DNA of 64,000 nucleotides from Pseudarthrobacter sulfonivorans (GCF_014712225.1 NZ_JACXBW010000005.1:221161-285160), one strand, 5' to 3'. Shown: positions 8,702-17,954, numbered from the stretch's first letter. Numbers and translations are program-made. The notes: generated from the sequence alone by a model not told the origin.

Positions 8702-9076
8702 TTAGGAGTCGTCGCGGCGACGCTCGTCCCAGCGCTCCTCAAGGCTGGACATGAAGGTACTCCGGGGCTTTCCGGACTTCCCCGGACCGGAAGCGGAGCC
8801 ACCCTTGGCGCCGGACGCATTGCGCATGGTGGCGAAGTAGACACCACCGCCCATAACGACGAAGCCGAGGACGCCAACAATGATCATCTGGGTGGTGACG
8901 CCGACCAGTAGCAAAGCGATGCCCGCCAAAGCGCAAAGGACACCGATGACAAGGTGCCGGGTGGACCAGGTACGTCCAGGATCCGATCCCATGGAATTCG
9001 CGAACTTCGGATCGTCCTCGTGCAGCTGCTTCTCCAGCTGCTCGAGCAGCTTCTGTTCGTGCTCCGAGAGCGGCAT
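8702..9076 (-). CDS. DUF3040 family two-helix membrane protein
   Basis: Small actinobacterial membrane protein of unknown function. The ATG at 9076 has an excellent ribosome-binding site (AAGGAGGT) and gives 124 residues; longer in-frame starts upstream are unlikely. The N-terminus MPLSEHEQKLLEQLEKQL is the DUF3040 hallmark, an amphipathic helix with coiled-coil character. Two adjacent hydrophobic helices follow (HLVIGVLCALAGIALLLVGV and MIIVGVLGFVVMGGGVYFA), then a basic tail. The gene is commonly found just outside the dcw cluster in actinobacteria, so a role linked to envelope or division is possible but unproven. Confidence 0.88.
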   Translation of the reverse strand: MPLSEHEQKLLEQLEKQLHEDDPKFANSMGSDPGRTWSTRHLVIGVLCALAGIALLLVGVTTQMIIVGVLGFVVMGGGVYFATMRNASGAKGGSASGPGKSGKPRSTFMSSLEERWDERRRDDS

Positions 9077-9247
9077 CACGACCTCCTTATGTAGGCCAAC
9101 GTCCGGGCTGATCCCATCCCGTACTCCTGCCCCAATAACGACCCGCATGCCCGGGAGGTTCCCGCCCCGCCAACAGTGGCGGATTGCGAACACCGGCATG
9201 TGGGTGATTGGAACGGCAGTACGTCCAAGAAGTCCGGCAGTAACTGA

Positions 9248-9273
9248 AAACTATGTACATATAAGGATAGTTT
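9248..9273. promoter_or_regulatory. AT-rich dyad between dinB and the DUF3040 gene
   Basis: A 7-bp inverted repeat (AAACTAT at 9248-9254, ATAGTTT at 9267-9273) encloses a perfect palindrome TATGTACATA (9252-9261). It is strikingly AT-rich in GC-rich surroundings and lies 172 bases upstream of the DUF3040 start and 70 bases past the dinB stop. It may be a promoter/operator for the DUF3040 gene. Confidence 0.4.
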
Positions 9274-9341
9274 GTCGGAGCCTGTTCTGAAAGACGGCCA
9301 ACGCCCTCCTGGCCCGCCATGAACCGGAACTGAAATGCTTC

Positions 9342-10565
9342 TTAGCGCCCGCTGCCGGGATCCAGCAGACTGGCCGGTAGGACGGATTTGTTTCCGAACT
9401 TCCGGCTGACCTGGTCCAGTACCTGTTCTGCCGCGCGCCAGTTGTCATCCCTGCGGTCAAAGCTCAACTGAAGGGACGTTTGGGCGGCCTCTTCCAGCTG
9501 CTCCGCCCGGATGCCGACCAGCCGGACGGTCATGGGACGCGGCCCCAGGGTTTCCAGGAGCTGGAGCGCCACCCCGTGGATCAACTGCGCGCTGTCCACC
9601 GGCGTGTGTACTGTGCGGCTCCGGGTAATGGTGGAGAAATCCGCATAGCGGAGCTTCAACGCCACGGTCCGGGCCACCGTTCCCGAACTTCGCAACCGGC
9701 CGGCAGTGCGATGGGCCAGCCTCAACAACTCGCGGCTGATGATGGCATCGTCGCCGGTGTCCACCGCGAAGGTCTCCTCTGCACCGATGCTCTTTTCCAG
9801 CCGCACAGGGGTCACCGGACGCGGGTCGATCCCCCACGACAGCCGGTAGACGTGCTCACCGGTGGCACCGAGCACCTTCTTCAGGGAATTCACAGGGGTG
9901 GCGGCCACATCCGCCACGGTCCGGATGCCCATCCGGGCCAGCACGTCCGCGGTCTTGGCACCGATTCCCCACAGGGCCCCCACGGGCAGGCTGTGCAGGT
10001 AGGGTACCGTCTCGTCCGGCCCGATGAGCAGCAGCCCGTCCGGCTTGCAGCGCGTGGAGGCGATCTTTGCCACGAATTTGCTGGCCGCGATTCCAACGGA
10101 CGCGGTGATGCCCAACTCGGCAGCAACCCGGCGGCGGATCAATTCACCAATTTCGCGCGGGGGACCCAGCCGCCGGATGGCCCCTCCCACATCAAGGAAC
10201 GCTTCATCAACGCTGAGAGGCTCCACGAGGTCCGTGATGGACTCGAAGATTTCCATCAGCTGCGCGGAGACCTCGTAGTACAGCTTGTGGCGCGGCTCAA
10301 TAATGACGGCCTGGGGGCACATCCGCGCGGCGACCACCATGGGCATGGCGGACTTCACGCCGAAGGCCCGGGCTTCATACGAGGCTGACAGGACCACTGA
10401 CCGGTCTGCCGGGAACCCCACGATCACTGGCTTTCCACGGAGTTCCGGACGGGTGCGCAGCTCCACGGAGACGAAAAATGCGTCCATGTCCACGTGCATG
10501 ATGCAGTTGCGCCGGAGCTCGCGAAGACCCGCTTCGTTGTACTGGTTGTTCCGCTCAGGCCCCAC
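9342..10565 (-). CDS. dinB: DNA polymerase IV (Y-family)
   Basis: Error-prone translesion polymerase. The 407-residue product has the catalytic HVDMDAFFVSVE near residue 24 and SVDEAFLDV near 120, which supply the metal-binding acidic residues, and the steric-gate region of Y-family enzymes. A helix-hairpin-helix segment (LWGIGAKTADVLARMGI) and the little-finger domain follow. The start is a GTG at 10565. No obvious actinobacterial LexA box was seen upstream. The gene is divergent from the lipoprotein gene at 10640, with about 75 bases between the starts. Confidence 0.94.
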   Translation of the reverse strand: MGPERNNQYNEAGLRELRRNCIMHVDMDAFFVSVELRTRPELRGKPVIVGFPADRSVVLSASYEARAFGVKSAMPMVVAARMCPQAVIIEPRHKLYYEVSAQLMEIFESITDLVEPLSVDEAFLDVGGAIRRLGPPREIGELIRRRVAAELGITASVGIAASKFVAKIASTRCKPDGLLLIGPDETVPYLHSLPVGALWGIGAKTADVLARMGIRTVADVAATPVNSLKKVLGATGEHVYRLSWGIDPRPVTPVRLEKSIGAEETFAVDTGDDAIISRELLRLAHRTAGRLRSSGTVARTVALKLRYADFSTITRSRTVHTPVDSAQLIHGVALQLLETLGPRPMTVRLVGIRAEQLEEAAQTSLQLSFDRRDDNWRAAEQVLDQVSRKFGNKSVLPASLLDPGSGR

Positions 10566-10639
10566 AAGGGCAATTCTATCTGTTGGTACTGACTAAACTG
10601 GAGGCTGAGCCCGGCATCAACCCCAGGAGGAAAGTCCCT

Positions 10640-11170
10640 GTGACGGTCACGAAGAATCTTAAGCCAACAGGATTAGCGGCCCTCGCCGCCGGCGCAATGC
10701 TGGCCCTTGCCGCCTGCAGTCCCGCGGCGCCCGACGTGGCCGCCTCATCCTCAGCAGGCACGTCCTCACCCACCCCCGGCCCGTCCAGCGTCACGGCGTC
10801 GGCGAGCCCGACGGCATCGCCCGGAACGTCTGCCACGGTGGGAAAGATCGTGGCAGGATTCCCCGAATCGCTGATACCGGTGATGCCTGGCGCCACGGTA
10901 ATTTCCAGCAGTTTGGATAAGGCCAAACAGCCTGCCACCGCGGCGCTCGTTGCCAGCATCACAGCCCCCACCGCCGCCGTCGTGGACTTCTATACAAAGC
11001 ACCTCGAGGGCCAGGGGTTCAAAGCCGTGCCCGGCGACGCAGTCGGAGCGGTGGCGTCCAAGGATTTCGTCCGAAACGACAACGAGACTGTCAACATTGC
11101 GGTGGTCGAGGCGGCCGGCGTTTCCACCTTCACCATCGGCGCCAACGCGGCAGTTGAGTCAGCCAAGTGA
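10640..11170 (+). CDS. Secreted lipoprotein of unknown function
   Basis: The GTG at 10640 follows AGGAGG by 9 bases and gives 176 residues. The N-terminus is a lipoprotein signal (basic MTVTKNLKPTG, hydrophobic stretch, lipobox LAAC at about residue 26), then a Ser/Thr/Pro/Ala-rich linker and a small globular domain ending in SAK. It should be lipid-anchored on the outer face of the membrane. No enzyme motif is recognised. Its TGA overlaps the GTG of the polyprenyl synthase gene (GTGA), so the two are coupled; this may tie it to isoprenoid or envelope metabolism, but only by position. Confidence 0.82.
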   Translation: MTVTKNLKPTGLAALAAGAMLALAACSPAAPDVAASSSAGTSSPTPGPSSVTASASPTASPGTSATVGKIVAGFPESLIPVMPGATVISSSLDKAKQPATAALVASITAPTAAVVDFYTKHLEGQGFKAVPGDAVGAVASKDFVRNDNETVNIAVVEAAGVSTFTIGANAAVESAK

Positions 11171-12261
11171 CGGTTTCGGAGCAGCTGAGACTTGAACAGA
11201 CCGCCTTCGTAGCCGCCGTTGCCGGCGAGCTGACAGACTTCCTCACCACGCGGCAGGCCCTGGTGGCCGGAATTTCCCCCGACATCGAACCCCTCATGGG
11301 GTCCATCTCCAATCTGGTGACCGGCGGCAAAAGGCTCCGCGCCCTCATGTGCTACTGGGGTTGGCGGGGCGCCGGCGGCGAGCCTGCGGCCGGGCAGATC
11401 GTCACGGCAGGGTCGGCGCTGGAGCTGTTCCAGGCGGCCGCACTTATCCATGACGACATCATCGACCGTTCGGACACCCGCCGGGGTGGGCCCAGCGTGC
11501 ACCGCCGGTTCAGCCAGCTGCACGATGCCCAGGGCTGGGCACTGGACAGCGAACGGTTTGGACACGCAGCGGCCATCCTGACCGGCGACCTGTGCCTGTC
11601 CTTCAGCGAAGAGGCCTTCACCGATATCGGCGGACAGGCGGCCTCGGGCAGCAGGGCGAGGCTGATCTTCAACCTCATGCGCACAGAAGTGATGGCCGGC
11701 CAATACCTGGACATCCTTGAAGAAGTCGCCGGACCGGTGCGGGACCGGGCAGGGGCTGTCACGCGGGCCCAGTCGATCATCCGGTTCAAGTCGGCGAAGT
11801 ACTCCACCGAACATCCGCTGGCACTGGGCGGTGCACTGGCGGGGGCCTCGGATGAGCTCCTCCGCGGCTATTCGGCGTTCGCCTTGCCTTTGGGCGAGGC
11901 GTTCCAGCTGCGCGACGACGTCCTGGGCGTCTTCGGCGACCCCGTCACCACCGGCAAGCCGGCAGGCGACGATCTCCGCGAAGGAAAAAGGACCGTGTTG
12001 ATTGCGCTGGCGTTGGAACAAGCGTCAGCGCAGGAATCAGCGTTTATTGATGCAAGACTCGGGAGCCCGGACCTGGGCGAGGAGGACGTAGCCGAGATCC
12101 GCCGGATTATTGAAGAATCCGGAGCGCTCCAGGCCACCGAACTGCTGATCAACGAATTCGGCACGGCCGCCTACGAAGCTCTGGAACAACTCCCACTCGA
12201 CGAACTGCCCAAGACGGCCCTGCGACGGCTGGCCGAAGCCACCGTCAGCCGCGCCGCCTGA
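11167..12261 (+). CDS. Polyprenyl diphosphate synthase (trans-isoprenyl diphosphate synthase family)
   Basis: Condenses isopentenyl diphosphate with allylic diphosphates to make longer isoprenoid chains, for example precursors of menaquinone or lipid carriers. The 364-residue protein carries the first aspartate-rich motif DDIIDRSDTRRG near residue 97, the GKRLRALM substrate loop, and the second motif QLRDDVLGVFGD near 250. Length is typical. It is coupled to the upstream lipoprotein and converges on the Rv2175c-like gene. Chain length cannot be told from sequence here. It occupies the position of idsA2-like genes beside Rv2175c and pknL in mycobacteria. Confidence 0.92.
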   Translation: MTVSEQLRLEQTAFVAAVAGELTDFLTTRQALVAGISPDIEPLMGSISNLVTGGKRLRALMCYWGWRGAGGEPAAGQIVTAGSALELFQAAALIHDDIIDRSDTRRGGPSVHRRFSQLHDAQGWALDSERFGHAAAILTGDLCLSFSEEAFTDIGGQAASGSRARLIFNLMRTEVMAGQYLDILEEVAGPVRDRAGAVTRAQSIIRFKSAKYSTEHPLALGGALAGASDELLRGYSAFALPLGEAFQLRDDVLGVFGDPVTTGKPAGDDLREGKRTVLIALALEQASAQESAFIDARLGSPDLGEEDVAEIRRIIEESGALQATELLINEFGTAAYEALEQLPLDELPKTALRRLAEATVSRAA

Positions 12262-12336
12262 TTCCGGCGCCGCCGGGACAGGCACTGCCTGGACACCGGC
12301 GTCGCCAGGGTCCAGTTGTACCAGGATCCAGCAGCG

Positions 12337-12690
12337 CTACCAGGCGAGAGTCTGCGCCCTGCGCCTGATTTCGGTTTTTCGACCTTCCCTCAGGGCATCA
12401 ATTGGCCGGCCGCGCAGGGAATCGTCAGCGGTGAACAGCCAAACAATGAGGTCCTCGTCGGAGTAGCCGGCATCCGCCAGGACGACGATGGTTCCCCGCA
12501 GGCTGTCGACAACCTGGCCGTCCTGGATGAACGCGGCCGGGACTGACCGAATCCGGCGTTCACCCACGCGGAGGGCCGCCAGGGCACGTTCATCAATAAG
12601 GCTGTGGACTTTCGTAATCGAAACATCCAACAACTGCGCGACATCAGGCAGGGGCAGCCACTCGCCCACAAGGCTTTCTACGTTACTCAC
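12337..12690 (-). CDS. Rv2175c-like winged-helix DNA-binding protein
   Basis: A 117-residue protein with an N-terminal helix-turn-helix (LPLPDVAQLLDVSITKVHSL, about residues 12-31), a short strand region (VGERRIRSVPAAFI) and a C-terminal helical part (DAGYSDEDLIVWLFTADDSL). This arrangement matches Rv2175c, a DNA-binding substrate of the kinase PknL in M. tuberculosis. Here too it lies near a Ser/Thr kinase gene (14426) and a polyprenyl synthase. Its target genes are unknown; phosphorylation by the neighbouring kinase is an inference from family and position. Confidence 0.85.
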   Translation of the reverse strand: MSNVESLVGEWLPLPDVAQLLDVSITKVHSLIDERALAALRVGERRIRSVPAAFIQDGQVVDSLRGTIVVLADAGYSDEDLIVWLFTADDSLRGRPIDALREGRKTEIRRRAQTLAW

Positions 12691-12845
12691 GGATCAAGAT
12701 TGCCACGGCCGGAGCCCTGCCGCCTAGTCAGCTTTACCGCGCATTCCGACGAATGAATCGACACTCCGCAGAATGGCAGATACGGGGCGCTGTCAACTTC
12801 TTGTGCTATGGCCAAATTCATGAGAGATTCACATAGATCACATTT

Positions 12846-12868
12846 GTAACAGTAACAACTTAAGTAAC
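12846..12868 (+). promoter_or_regulatory. Repeated GTAAC boxes upstream of the LysM transglycosylase gene
   Basis: GTAAC occurs at 12846, 12852 and 12864 within an unusually AT-rich stretch 63-85 bases upstream of the ATG at 12931. GTAAC-type direct repeats are associated with the actinobacterial response regulator MtrA, which controls secreted wall hydrolases; whether this is an MtrA site here is inference. The same stretch probably holds the promoter. Confidence 0.4.
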
Positions 12869-12930
12869 ACTAGTATCAATAGTCACACGCATCACCCGTC
12901 CCCCGGCAGTTAAAGAAGAGGATTCCTTTC

Positions 12931-14310
12931 ATGACGACGTCCCGCTCGCCAAAGCAGGCACCCCGGCCGAGTCTGCCCATGATTGCTGCCACCACAGCGG
13001 CACTTCCTGCGGTTGTCTTGTCGTCCTTGGCCCTCGCCCAGCCAGCTGCGGCAGAGGCGCCCGCCCGGTCCATCCCGGCAACGCTTGCGGCCGCCATGAA
13101 AGCACAGGCAGCGGAAGTCAAAGCAGCCCTCATCCCGGCCGCCTCAGTTTCCTCCAGTATTCCGGCGGCGTTTATGCCGGCACAACCCTCTGCCCCTGCC
13201 GAATACACGATCGCCCGCGGCGACACCATCAGCGCCATCGCCGGGAAGTTCGGCCTGAACACCGGCGAGGTCCTGACCCTGAACAACCTTCAGCCGAACA
13301 CCATCATTTACCCCGGCCAGAAGATCAAGCTCTCTGGGTCGGCTCCGGCCCCCGCCCCGGCAGCCGCCCCGTCGGCGCCGGCCAGCTCCGCCGGCAGCTA
13401 CACCGTAAAGGCCGGGGACACGCTCAGCGCCATCGCCTCCCGGCACAACGTCGGCCTGTCTGAGATCTTCAGCTGGAACGGCTTGAATATGCGCTCCATC
13501 ATCTACCCGGGCCAGAAGATCAGGGTTGGATCCGGCGAGGCAGCAGCGGCGGCAGCCCCCGCGCCCCAGCCCGCTGCTGCACCGGCAGCCCCGGCCGCTG
13601 CTCCGGCAGCCCCTGCACCGGCCGCCGCTCCGGGTGGTTCCTACACCATCAAGGCCGGCGACACCCTGTCCGCGATCGCCTCGAAGCACGGTGTGAAGCT
13701 CTCCGACGTCCTGGCAGCCAACCAGCTGAGCATGACCACCGTGATCTACCCGGGCAACAAACTGGTCATCCCCGGCGGCTCCATCCAGCCGGCGTCGTCC
13801 ACCCCGGCAGCCACCGTGACCCCACTGGTGCCGAGTTCCTTCCTGGGCTTCACCTACCCTGAGGCCGTGGTCAGCTCCGCCAACCAGAACAAGGCATTGC
13901 TGAACGCCGCACCGGTGCCGTCCCGGGATGAGATGCGCACCATCGTGGCTGACACTGCGCGTTCGATGGGGGTGGAGCCGTCCCTGGCCCTCGCCTTCGC
14001 GTACCAGGAATCAGGCTTCAACCAGCGTGCGGTGTCGCCCGCCAACGCCATCGGCACCATGCAGGTGATCCCCACCTCCGGCGAGTGGGCGTCGGACCTC
14101 GTAGGGCGGAAGCTGAACCTGCTGGATCCCTACGACAACGCGACTGCCGGCGTGGCCATCATCAAGCGGCTGATCGCCACCAGCAAGGACTTGGACACGG
14201 CAATTGCCGGATATTACCAGGGCCAGTACTCAGTCAGCAAGTACGGCCTGTACGACGACACGAAGGCGTACGTGGGTGCCATCAAGGCACACCAGAAGAA
14301 CTTCGGCTAA
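12931..14310 (+). CDS. Secreted lytic transglycosylase with three LysM domains
   Basis: Peptidoglycan hydrolase. The 459-residue protein has a signal peptide (about 1-41), three LysM repeats at roughly 91-134, 153-196 and 236-279, each with a GDT(I/L)SAIA core and a YPG(Q/N)K end, joined by Ala/Pro linkers, and a C-terminal SLT-type transglycosylase domain (about 335-459). The expected catalytic glutamate is in YQESGFN, followed by AIGTMQVIPTSGEW and the AGYYQGQYSV segment. The LysM repeats should bind wall glycan. It precedes the PASTA kinase gene, separated by a terminator at 14368, so the two are not simply one transcript. Confidence 0.93.
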   Translation: MTTSRSPKQAPRPSLPMIAATTAALPAVVLSSLALAQPAAAEAPARSIPATLAAAMKAQAAEVKAALIPAASVSSSIPAAFMPAQPSAPAEYTIARGDTISAIAGKFGLNTGEVLTLNNLQPNTIIYPGQKIKLSGSAPAPAPAAAPSAPASSAGSYTVKAGDTLSAIASRHNVGLSEIFSWNGLNMRSIIYPGQKIRVGSGEAAAAAAPAPQPAAAPAAPAAAPAAPAPAAAPGGSYTIKAGDTLSAIASKHGVKLSDVLAANQLSMTTVIYPGNKLVIPGGSIQPASSTPAATVTPLVPSSFLGFTYPEAVVSSANQNKALLNAAPVPSRDEMRTIVADTARSMGVEPSLALAFAYQESGFNQRAVSPANAIGTMQVIPTSGEWASDLVGRKLNLLDPYDNATAGVAIIKRLIATSKDLDTAIAGYYQGQYSVSKYGLYDDTKAYVGAIKAHQKNFG

Positions 14311-14367
14311 CCGGCCGACTTCGCAACGCGCCGGGGGCTTGTCGAAACAGGCACCGCGGATAACGAT

Positions 14368-14402
14368 AAGGGTCCGGACCGCACGTCGGTTCGGACCCTT
14401 TT
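14368..14402 (+). terminator. Intrinsic terminator after the LysM gene
   Basis: Arms 14368-14380 and 14388-14400 pair with a single G:U-type mismatch around a 7-nt loop and run into TTTT. It lies 58 bases beyond the LysM gene stop and just ahead of the kinase start, so the kinase likely has its own promoter nearby or depends on read-through. Confidence 0.8.
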
Positions 14403-14425
14403 CGTTGCGGGATTAGGATCGTAAG

Positions 14426-16516
14426 GTGCAGGAACAAGTGTCTGACCGTCTCGTTGGAACGCTGGTGGATAACCGCTACGCCGTCCGTTCCAAACTCGCG
14501 CGCGGAGGCATGTCCACCGTCTATCTCGCCACGGATCTCCGGCTGGAACGGGATGTTGCGCTCAAAGTCCTCCATCCGCACCTCGCCACCGATGAGACCT
14601 TCCTGGACCGGCTCGGTAGGGAGGCGAAAGCCGCCGCGAAACTTTCCCACCCGCACGTTGTGGGAGTGCTGGACCAGGGCAACGACGGCGTGACGGCCTA
14701 TCTGGTGATGGAGTACATCAAGGGCCACACCCTGCGCGACGTCATCAGGTCCAAGGGTGCGCTGCCTCCGCGGCTGGCACTTGCCCTCATCGATCCCGTG
14801 GTGGAGGGCCTGGGCGAGGCCCATGCGGCCGGTCTGATCCATCGCGATGTCAAGCCGGAAAACGTCCTTATCGCCGACGACGGCCGCATCAAGATCGGCG
14901 ACTTCGGGTTGGCCCGCGCCGTCACGACGACAACCAGCACGGGAGCCCTGATCGGCACCGTGGGCTACCTCTCCCCCGAGCTTGTCCTGGGGAAAACTGC
15001 CGACGCCCGCAGCGACATCTACTCGGTGGGCATCATGCTCTACGAGATGCTCACCGGGCAGCAGCCGTACGACGGCGAGGTCCCCATCCAGGTGGCCTAT
15101 CAGCACGTCAACGAAACCGTTGGGCCGCCGTCGGCCCTGGTGCCGGGGCTCGCCGCCGAAATGGATGAACTCGTCCAGTGGTGCACCGCCAACGATCCCG
15201 AGAACCGGCCGGTGGATGGCCATGCGCTCCTCCAGGAGTTGCGGCATATCCGGACCAACCTCACGAATTCCGAGCTGGACCTCCGGCCTCCTGCCGCCGT
15301 CCCGGCCGGGCAGCCCAACCCCACCGAGATCATCTCGCGGACCAACAATCCCACCGCCGTGTTGTCCTCCTCCCTCGGCCGGCCGCAGCCACAGCAGCCG
15401 TCGCGTCCGCCACAGGCCGCACAGCCGCCCCATGCACTGTACCCGCCGGGTGACCTGTACCCCTCAGACCCGCGGCCCATGCAGTACGGGCAGGACGTTC
15501 GGAGCCAGTCTGGCGCCCCGGCGTCCTTCCCGCTCAGCAAACGCGCCCAGCGCAAGGTTGACCGGGAGGATGAGAAGGCAAGGTCCCGGGCAGCGGCAAC
15601 TCCGGTCAGGAGCCTGCGGGAGGGAAACCCTCGCCGCCGGGGCATCCTCTGGGTAGTGGCCCTCATCATCATCGCCTTGCTTGCCACCGGGGCCGGCTGG
15701 TTCTTCGGCATGGGGCCGGGCGCATCCGCCACTATTCCTGCCGTCGCCAACAAGTCGGTGGCCCAGGCGCAGCAGTTGTTGAGCCAGGCGGGCTTTCAGT
15801 CCCGGACCAACGACGTGTTCGACGACGACGTTCCCTCGGGACTGGTGGTGGGCTCCGAACCCGCAGCGGGGACCCAGATCAGAAAGTTCCAGCCGGTGGC
15901 GCTGTTTGTCTCCAAGGGGCCGCAGCTGTACGAGCTGCCGAAGCTGGCGGGCGGAACACTGGACCAGGCGAAGGTTGCACTGAACCAGGCTGAGATGGCG
16001 CTGGGCAATGTCACGGAAAAGTTTGACGAAGCGGTGGCCGCCGGTGTGGTGCTCGCCCAGGATCCGGCCGCCGGAAGCCCCGCTCGGCACGGCACCCCGG
16101 TGAACCTTGTGGTATCCAAAGGCCCGCAGCCAATTCCCGTGCCGTCAGTTGTGGGCAAGGAAGAGAACGACGCCGTCGACGCCATCGAAGCTGCCGGGCT
16201 GAAGGCCGACGTCGCGTCCGAGGAAGTTTTCGACCGCAAAATCCCCGAAGGGTCAGTGGTCAGCCAGTCCCCGGCCAGCGGCACCCTAACCAAGGGCGGC
16301 ACCGTCACGCTGACCATCTCCAAGGGCCCCAAAATGATCAAGGTTCCCAGCTTCGTCGGCAAGCAGGCCTCGGAAGCCCGCAAGGGACTGGAAGCCCTGG
16401 GCTTCAAGGTCGAGGTCAACAACATCCTGGGCGGTTTCTTCGGCACGGTGCGGGATCAGGACCCCGTGGACGAGGAGGTCCCCGAGGGTTCCGTCATCAC
16501 CCTCACGGTGGTGTAA
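14426..16516 (+). CDS. PASTA-domain serine/threonine protein kinase (PknB/PknL type)
   Basis: Membrane receptor-like kinase of 696 residues. The N-terminal kinase domain (about 15-275) has the glycine loop LARGGMSTVY, the ATP lysine in VALKVLHPH, catalytic HRDVKPENVLI and DFGLARAV, and an activation loop rich in threonine (TTTTSTG). A Pro/Gln-rich juxtamembrane region follows, one membrane helix (ILWVVALIIIALLATGAGWF, about 411-430), then four extracytoplasmic PASTA repeats that sense peptidoglycan fragments or lipid II in this family. The start is a GTG at 14426. It holds the genomic position of mycobacterial pknL (near Rv2175c and aroG) but has PknB-like PASTA repeats. Confidence 0.95.
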   Translation: MQEQVSDRLVGTLVDNRYAVRSKLARGGMSTVYLATDLRLERDVALKVLHPHLATDETFLDRLGREAKAAAKLSHPHVVGVLDQGNDGVTAYLVMEYIKGHTLRDVIRSKGALPPRLALALIDPVVEGLGEAHAAGLIHRDVKPENVLIADDGRIKIGDFGLARAVTTTTSTGALIGTVGYLSPELVLGKTADARSDIYSVGIMLYEMLTGQQPYDGEVPIQVAYQHVNETVGPPSALVPGLAAEMDELVQWCTANDPENRPVDGHALLQELRHIRTNLTNSELDLRPPAAVPAGQPNPTEIISRTNNPTAVLSSSLGRPQPQQPSRPPQAAQPPHALYPPGDLYPSDPRPMQYGQDVRSQSGAPASFPLSKRAQRKVDREDEKARSRAAATPVRSLREGNPRRRGILWVVALIIIALLATGAGWFFGMGPGASATIPAVANKSVAQAQQLLSQAGFQSRTNDVFDDDVPSGLVVGSEPAAGTQIRKFQPVALFVSKGPQLYELPKLAGGTLDQAKVALNQAEMALGNVTEKFDEAVAAGVVLAQDPAAGSPARHGTPVNLVVSKGPQPIPVPSVVGKEENDAVDAIEAAGLKADVASEEVFDRKIPEGSVVSQSPASGTLTKGGTVTLTISKGPKMIKVPSFVGKQASEARKGLEALGFKVEVNNILGGFFGTVRDQDPVDEEVPEGSVITLTVV

Positions 16517-16562
16517 CCGGCGGCTGCCGGTCACACCACTCGCAGCGCTCCCCCGAAAACGT

Positions 16563-17954
16563 TCAGTGCTTGGCCAGTGCTCCGGCCACAAGGAAGGCCA
16601 TCTCGAGGGATTGCATGTGGTTCAGGCGGGGATCGCAGACCGACTCGTACTTGTCCAGGAAGGATTCCTGGTCCACAGGATCTGCACCGCCGAGGCACTC
16701 CGCGACGTCGTCGCCGGTCATCTCCACGTGCAGGCCGCCGGGAACGGTGCCCAGCGCGTGGTGCACTTCGAAGAAGCCGCGCACTTCGTCAATGACGTCG
16801 TCGAAATTGCGCGTCTTGTAGCCGTTGGGCGACGTGACGGTGTTGCCGTGCATCGGATCCGTGACCCAGAGGACCTGGGCACCGGAAGCGGTGACCTTCT
16901 CGACGACGGCGGGAAGCTTCTCGCGGATGTTTCCCGCACCCATGCGCGTGATGAAGGTCAGGCGGCCGGGTTCGCGTTCCGGGTCCAGCTTGTCGATGAG
17001 GCGCAGGGCGTCGTCCCCGGTTGTGGACGGGCCGAGCTTCACGCCAATGGGGTTGCGGACGCGGGAGAGGAAATCGATGTGCGCGTGGTCGAGCTCGCGG
17101 GTGCGCTCCCCGATCCACAGGAAGTGCGCGGAGGTGTCGTAAGGGAAACCAGTGCGGGAGTCGATGCGCGTCAGTGCCCGCTCGTAGTCCAGCAGCAGGG
17201 CCTCGTGGCTCGCGAAGAATTCCACCCGCTTGAGCGCTTCGAAGTCGGCGCCGCAGGAGGCCATGAACTTGATGGCGCGGTCGATGTCACGGGCCAGGGA
17301 CTCGTAGCGTGCGTGGGCGGGGTTCTCCGTGAAGCCCTTGTTCCACTGGTGCACCGAGCGCAGGTCGGCGAACCCGCCCTGGGTGAAGGCCCTGATGAGG
17401 TTCAGCGTGGAGGCCGAGGTGTGGTACGCCCTGAGCATCCTGGCAGCGTCGTGGCCACGGGATTCAGGAGTGAACTCGTACCCGTTGACGATGTCGCCGC
17501 GGTACGCCGGCAGGGTCACGCCGTCGCGGGTCTCGTCATTGGAGGAGCGGGGCTTGGCGAACTGCCCGGCCATCCGGCCCATCTTGATGACGGGCATCGC
17601 CGCCCCGTAGGTGAGCACCACTGCCATCTGGAGGATGGTCTTGACGCGGGCGCTGATCTTGTCCGCTGTGGCGGCTTCGAACGTTTCGGCACAGTCGCCG
17701 CCCTGGAGCAGGAACGCCTTACCTTGGGCCGCAGCCGCCAGCCGCTCACGCAGGACGTCTACTTCGCCGGCGAAAACCAGCGGCGGGAGCATGGAGAGTT
17801 CGCGGACCGAGGCGTCGAAAACGTCCTTGTCCTGCCAGCTCGGCTGCTGGGAAATCGGAAGATCCCGCCAGTCATCAAGGCCAGGATAATTGGCTGCTCC
17901 GCTCTGGGCGGTACCGGACAGCGAAAAGGCAGGTTTTGCAGATAGCTCAGTCAC
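16563..17954 (-). CDS. aroG: Class II 3-deoxy-7-phosphoheptulonate (DAHP) synthase
   Basis: First step of the shikimate pathway: phosphoenolpyruvate plus erythrose 4-phosphate to DAHP. The 463-residue protein is the plant-like class II form, with QGGDCAETF, KMGRMAGQFAKPRS, DYERALTRIDSRTG, SAHFLWIGERTREL, PIGVKLGPS and WVTDPMHGNT all in place, the last carrying metal and substrate ligands. It converges on the PASTA kinase gene, with 46 bases between the stops, and ends a unit opposite to it. The same kinase/aroG neighbourhood occurs in mycobacteria. Confidence 0.96.
   Translation of the reverse strand: MTELSAKPAFSLSGTAQSGAANYPGLDDWRDLPISQQPSWQDKDVFDASVRELSMLPPLVFAGEVDVLRERLAAAAQGKAFLLQGGDCAETFEAATADKISARVKTILQMAVVLTYGAAMPVIKMGRMAGQFAKPRSSNDETRDGVTLPAYRGDIVNGYEFTPESRGHDAARMLRAYHTSASTLNLIRAFTQGGFADLRSVHQWNKGFTENPAHARYESLARDIDRAIKFMASCGADFEALKRVEFFASHEALLLDYERALTRIDSRTGFPYDTSAHFLWIGERTRELDHAHIDFLSRVRNPIGVKLGPSTTGDDALRLIDKLDPEREPGRLTFITRMGAGNIREKLPAVVEKVTASGAQVLWVTDPMHGNTVTSPNGYKTRNFDDVIDEVRGFFEVHHALGTVPGGLHVEMTGDDVAECLGGADPVDQESFLDKYESVCDPRLNHMQSLEMAFLVAGALAKH

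Noticed and set aside
12691..12930. c-di-AMP (ydaO) riboswitch before the LysM gene
   Set aside because: Such riboswitches precede wall hydrolases in actinobacteria, but the leader here is short and AT-rich and I could not find the conserved helices.
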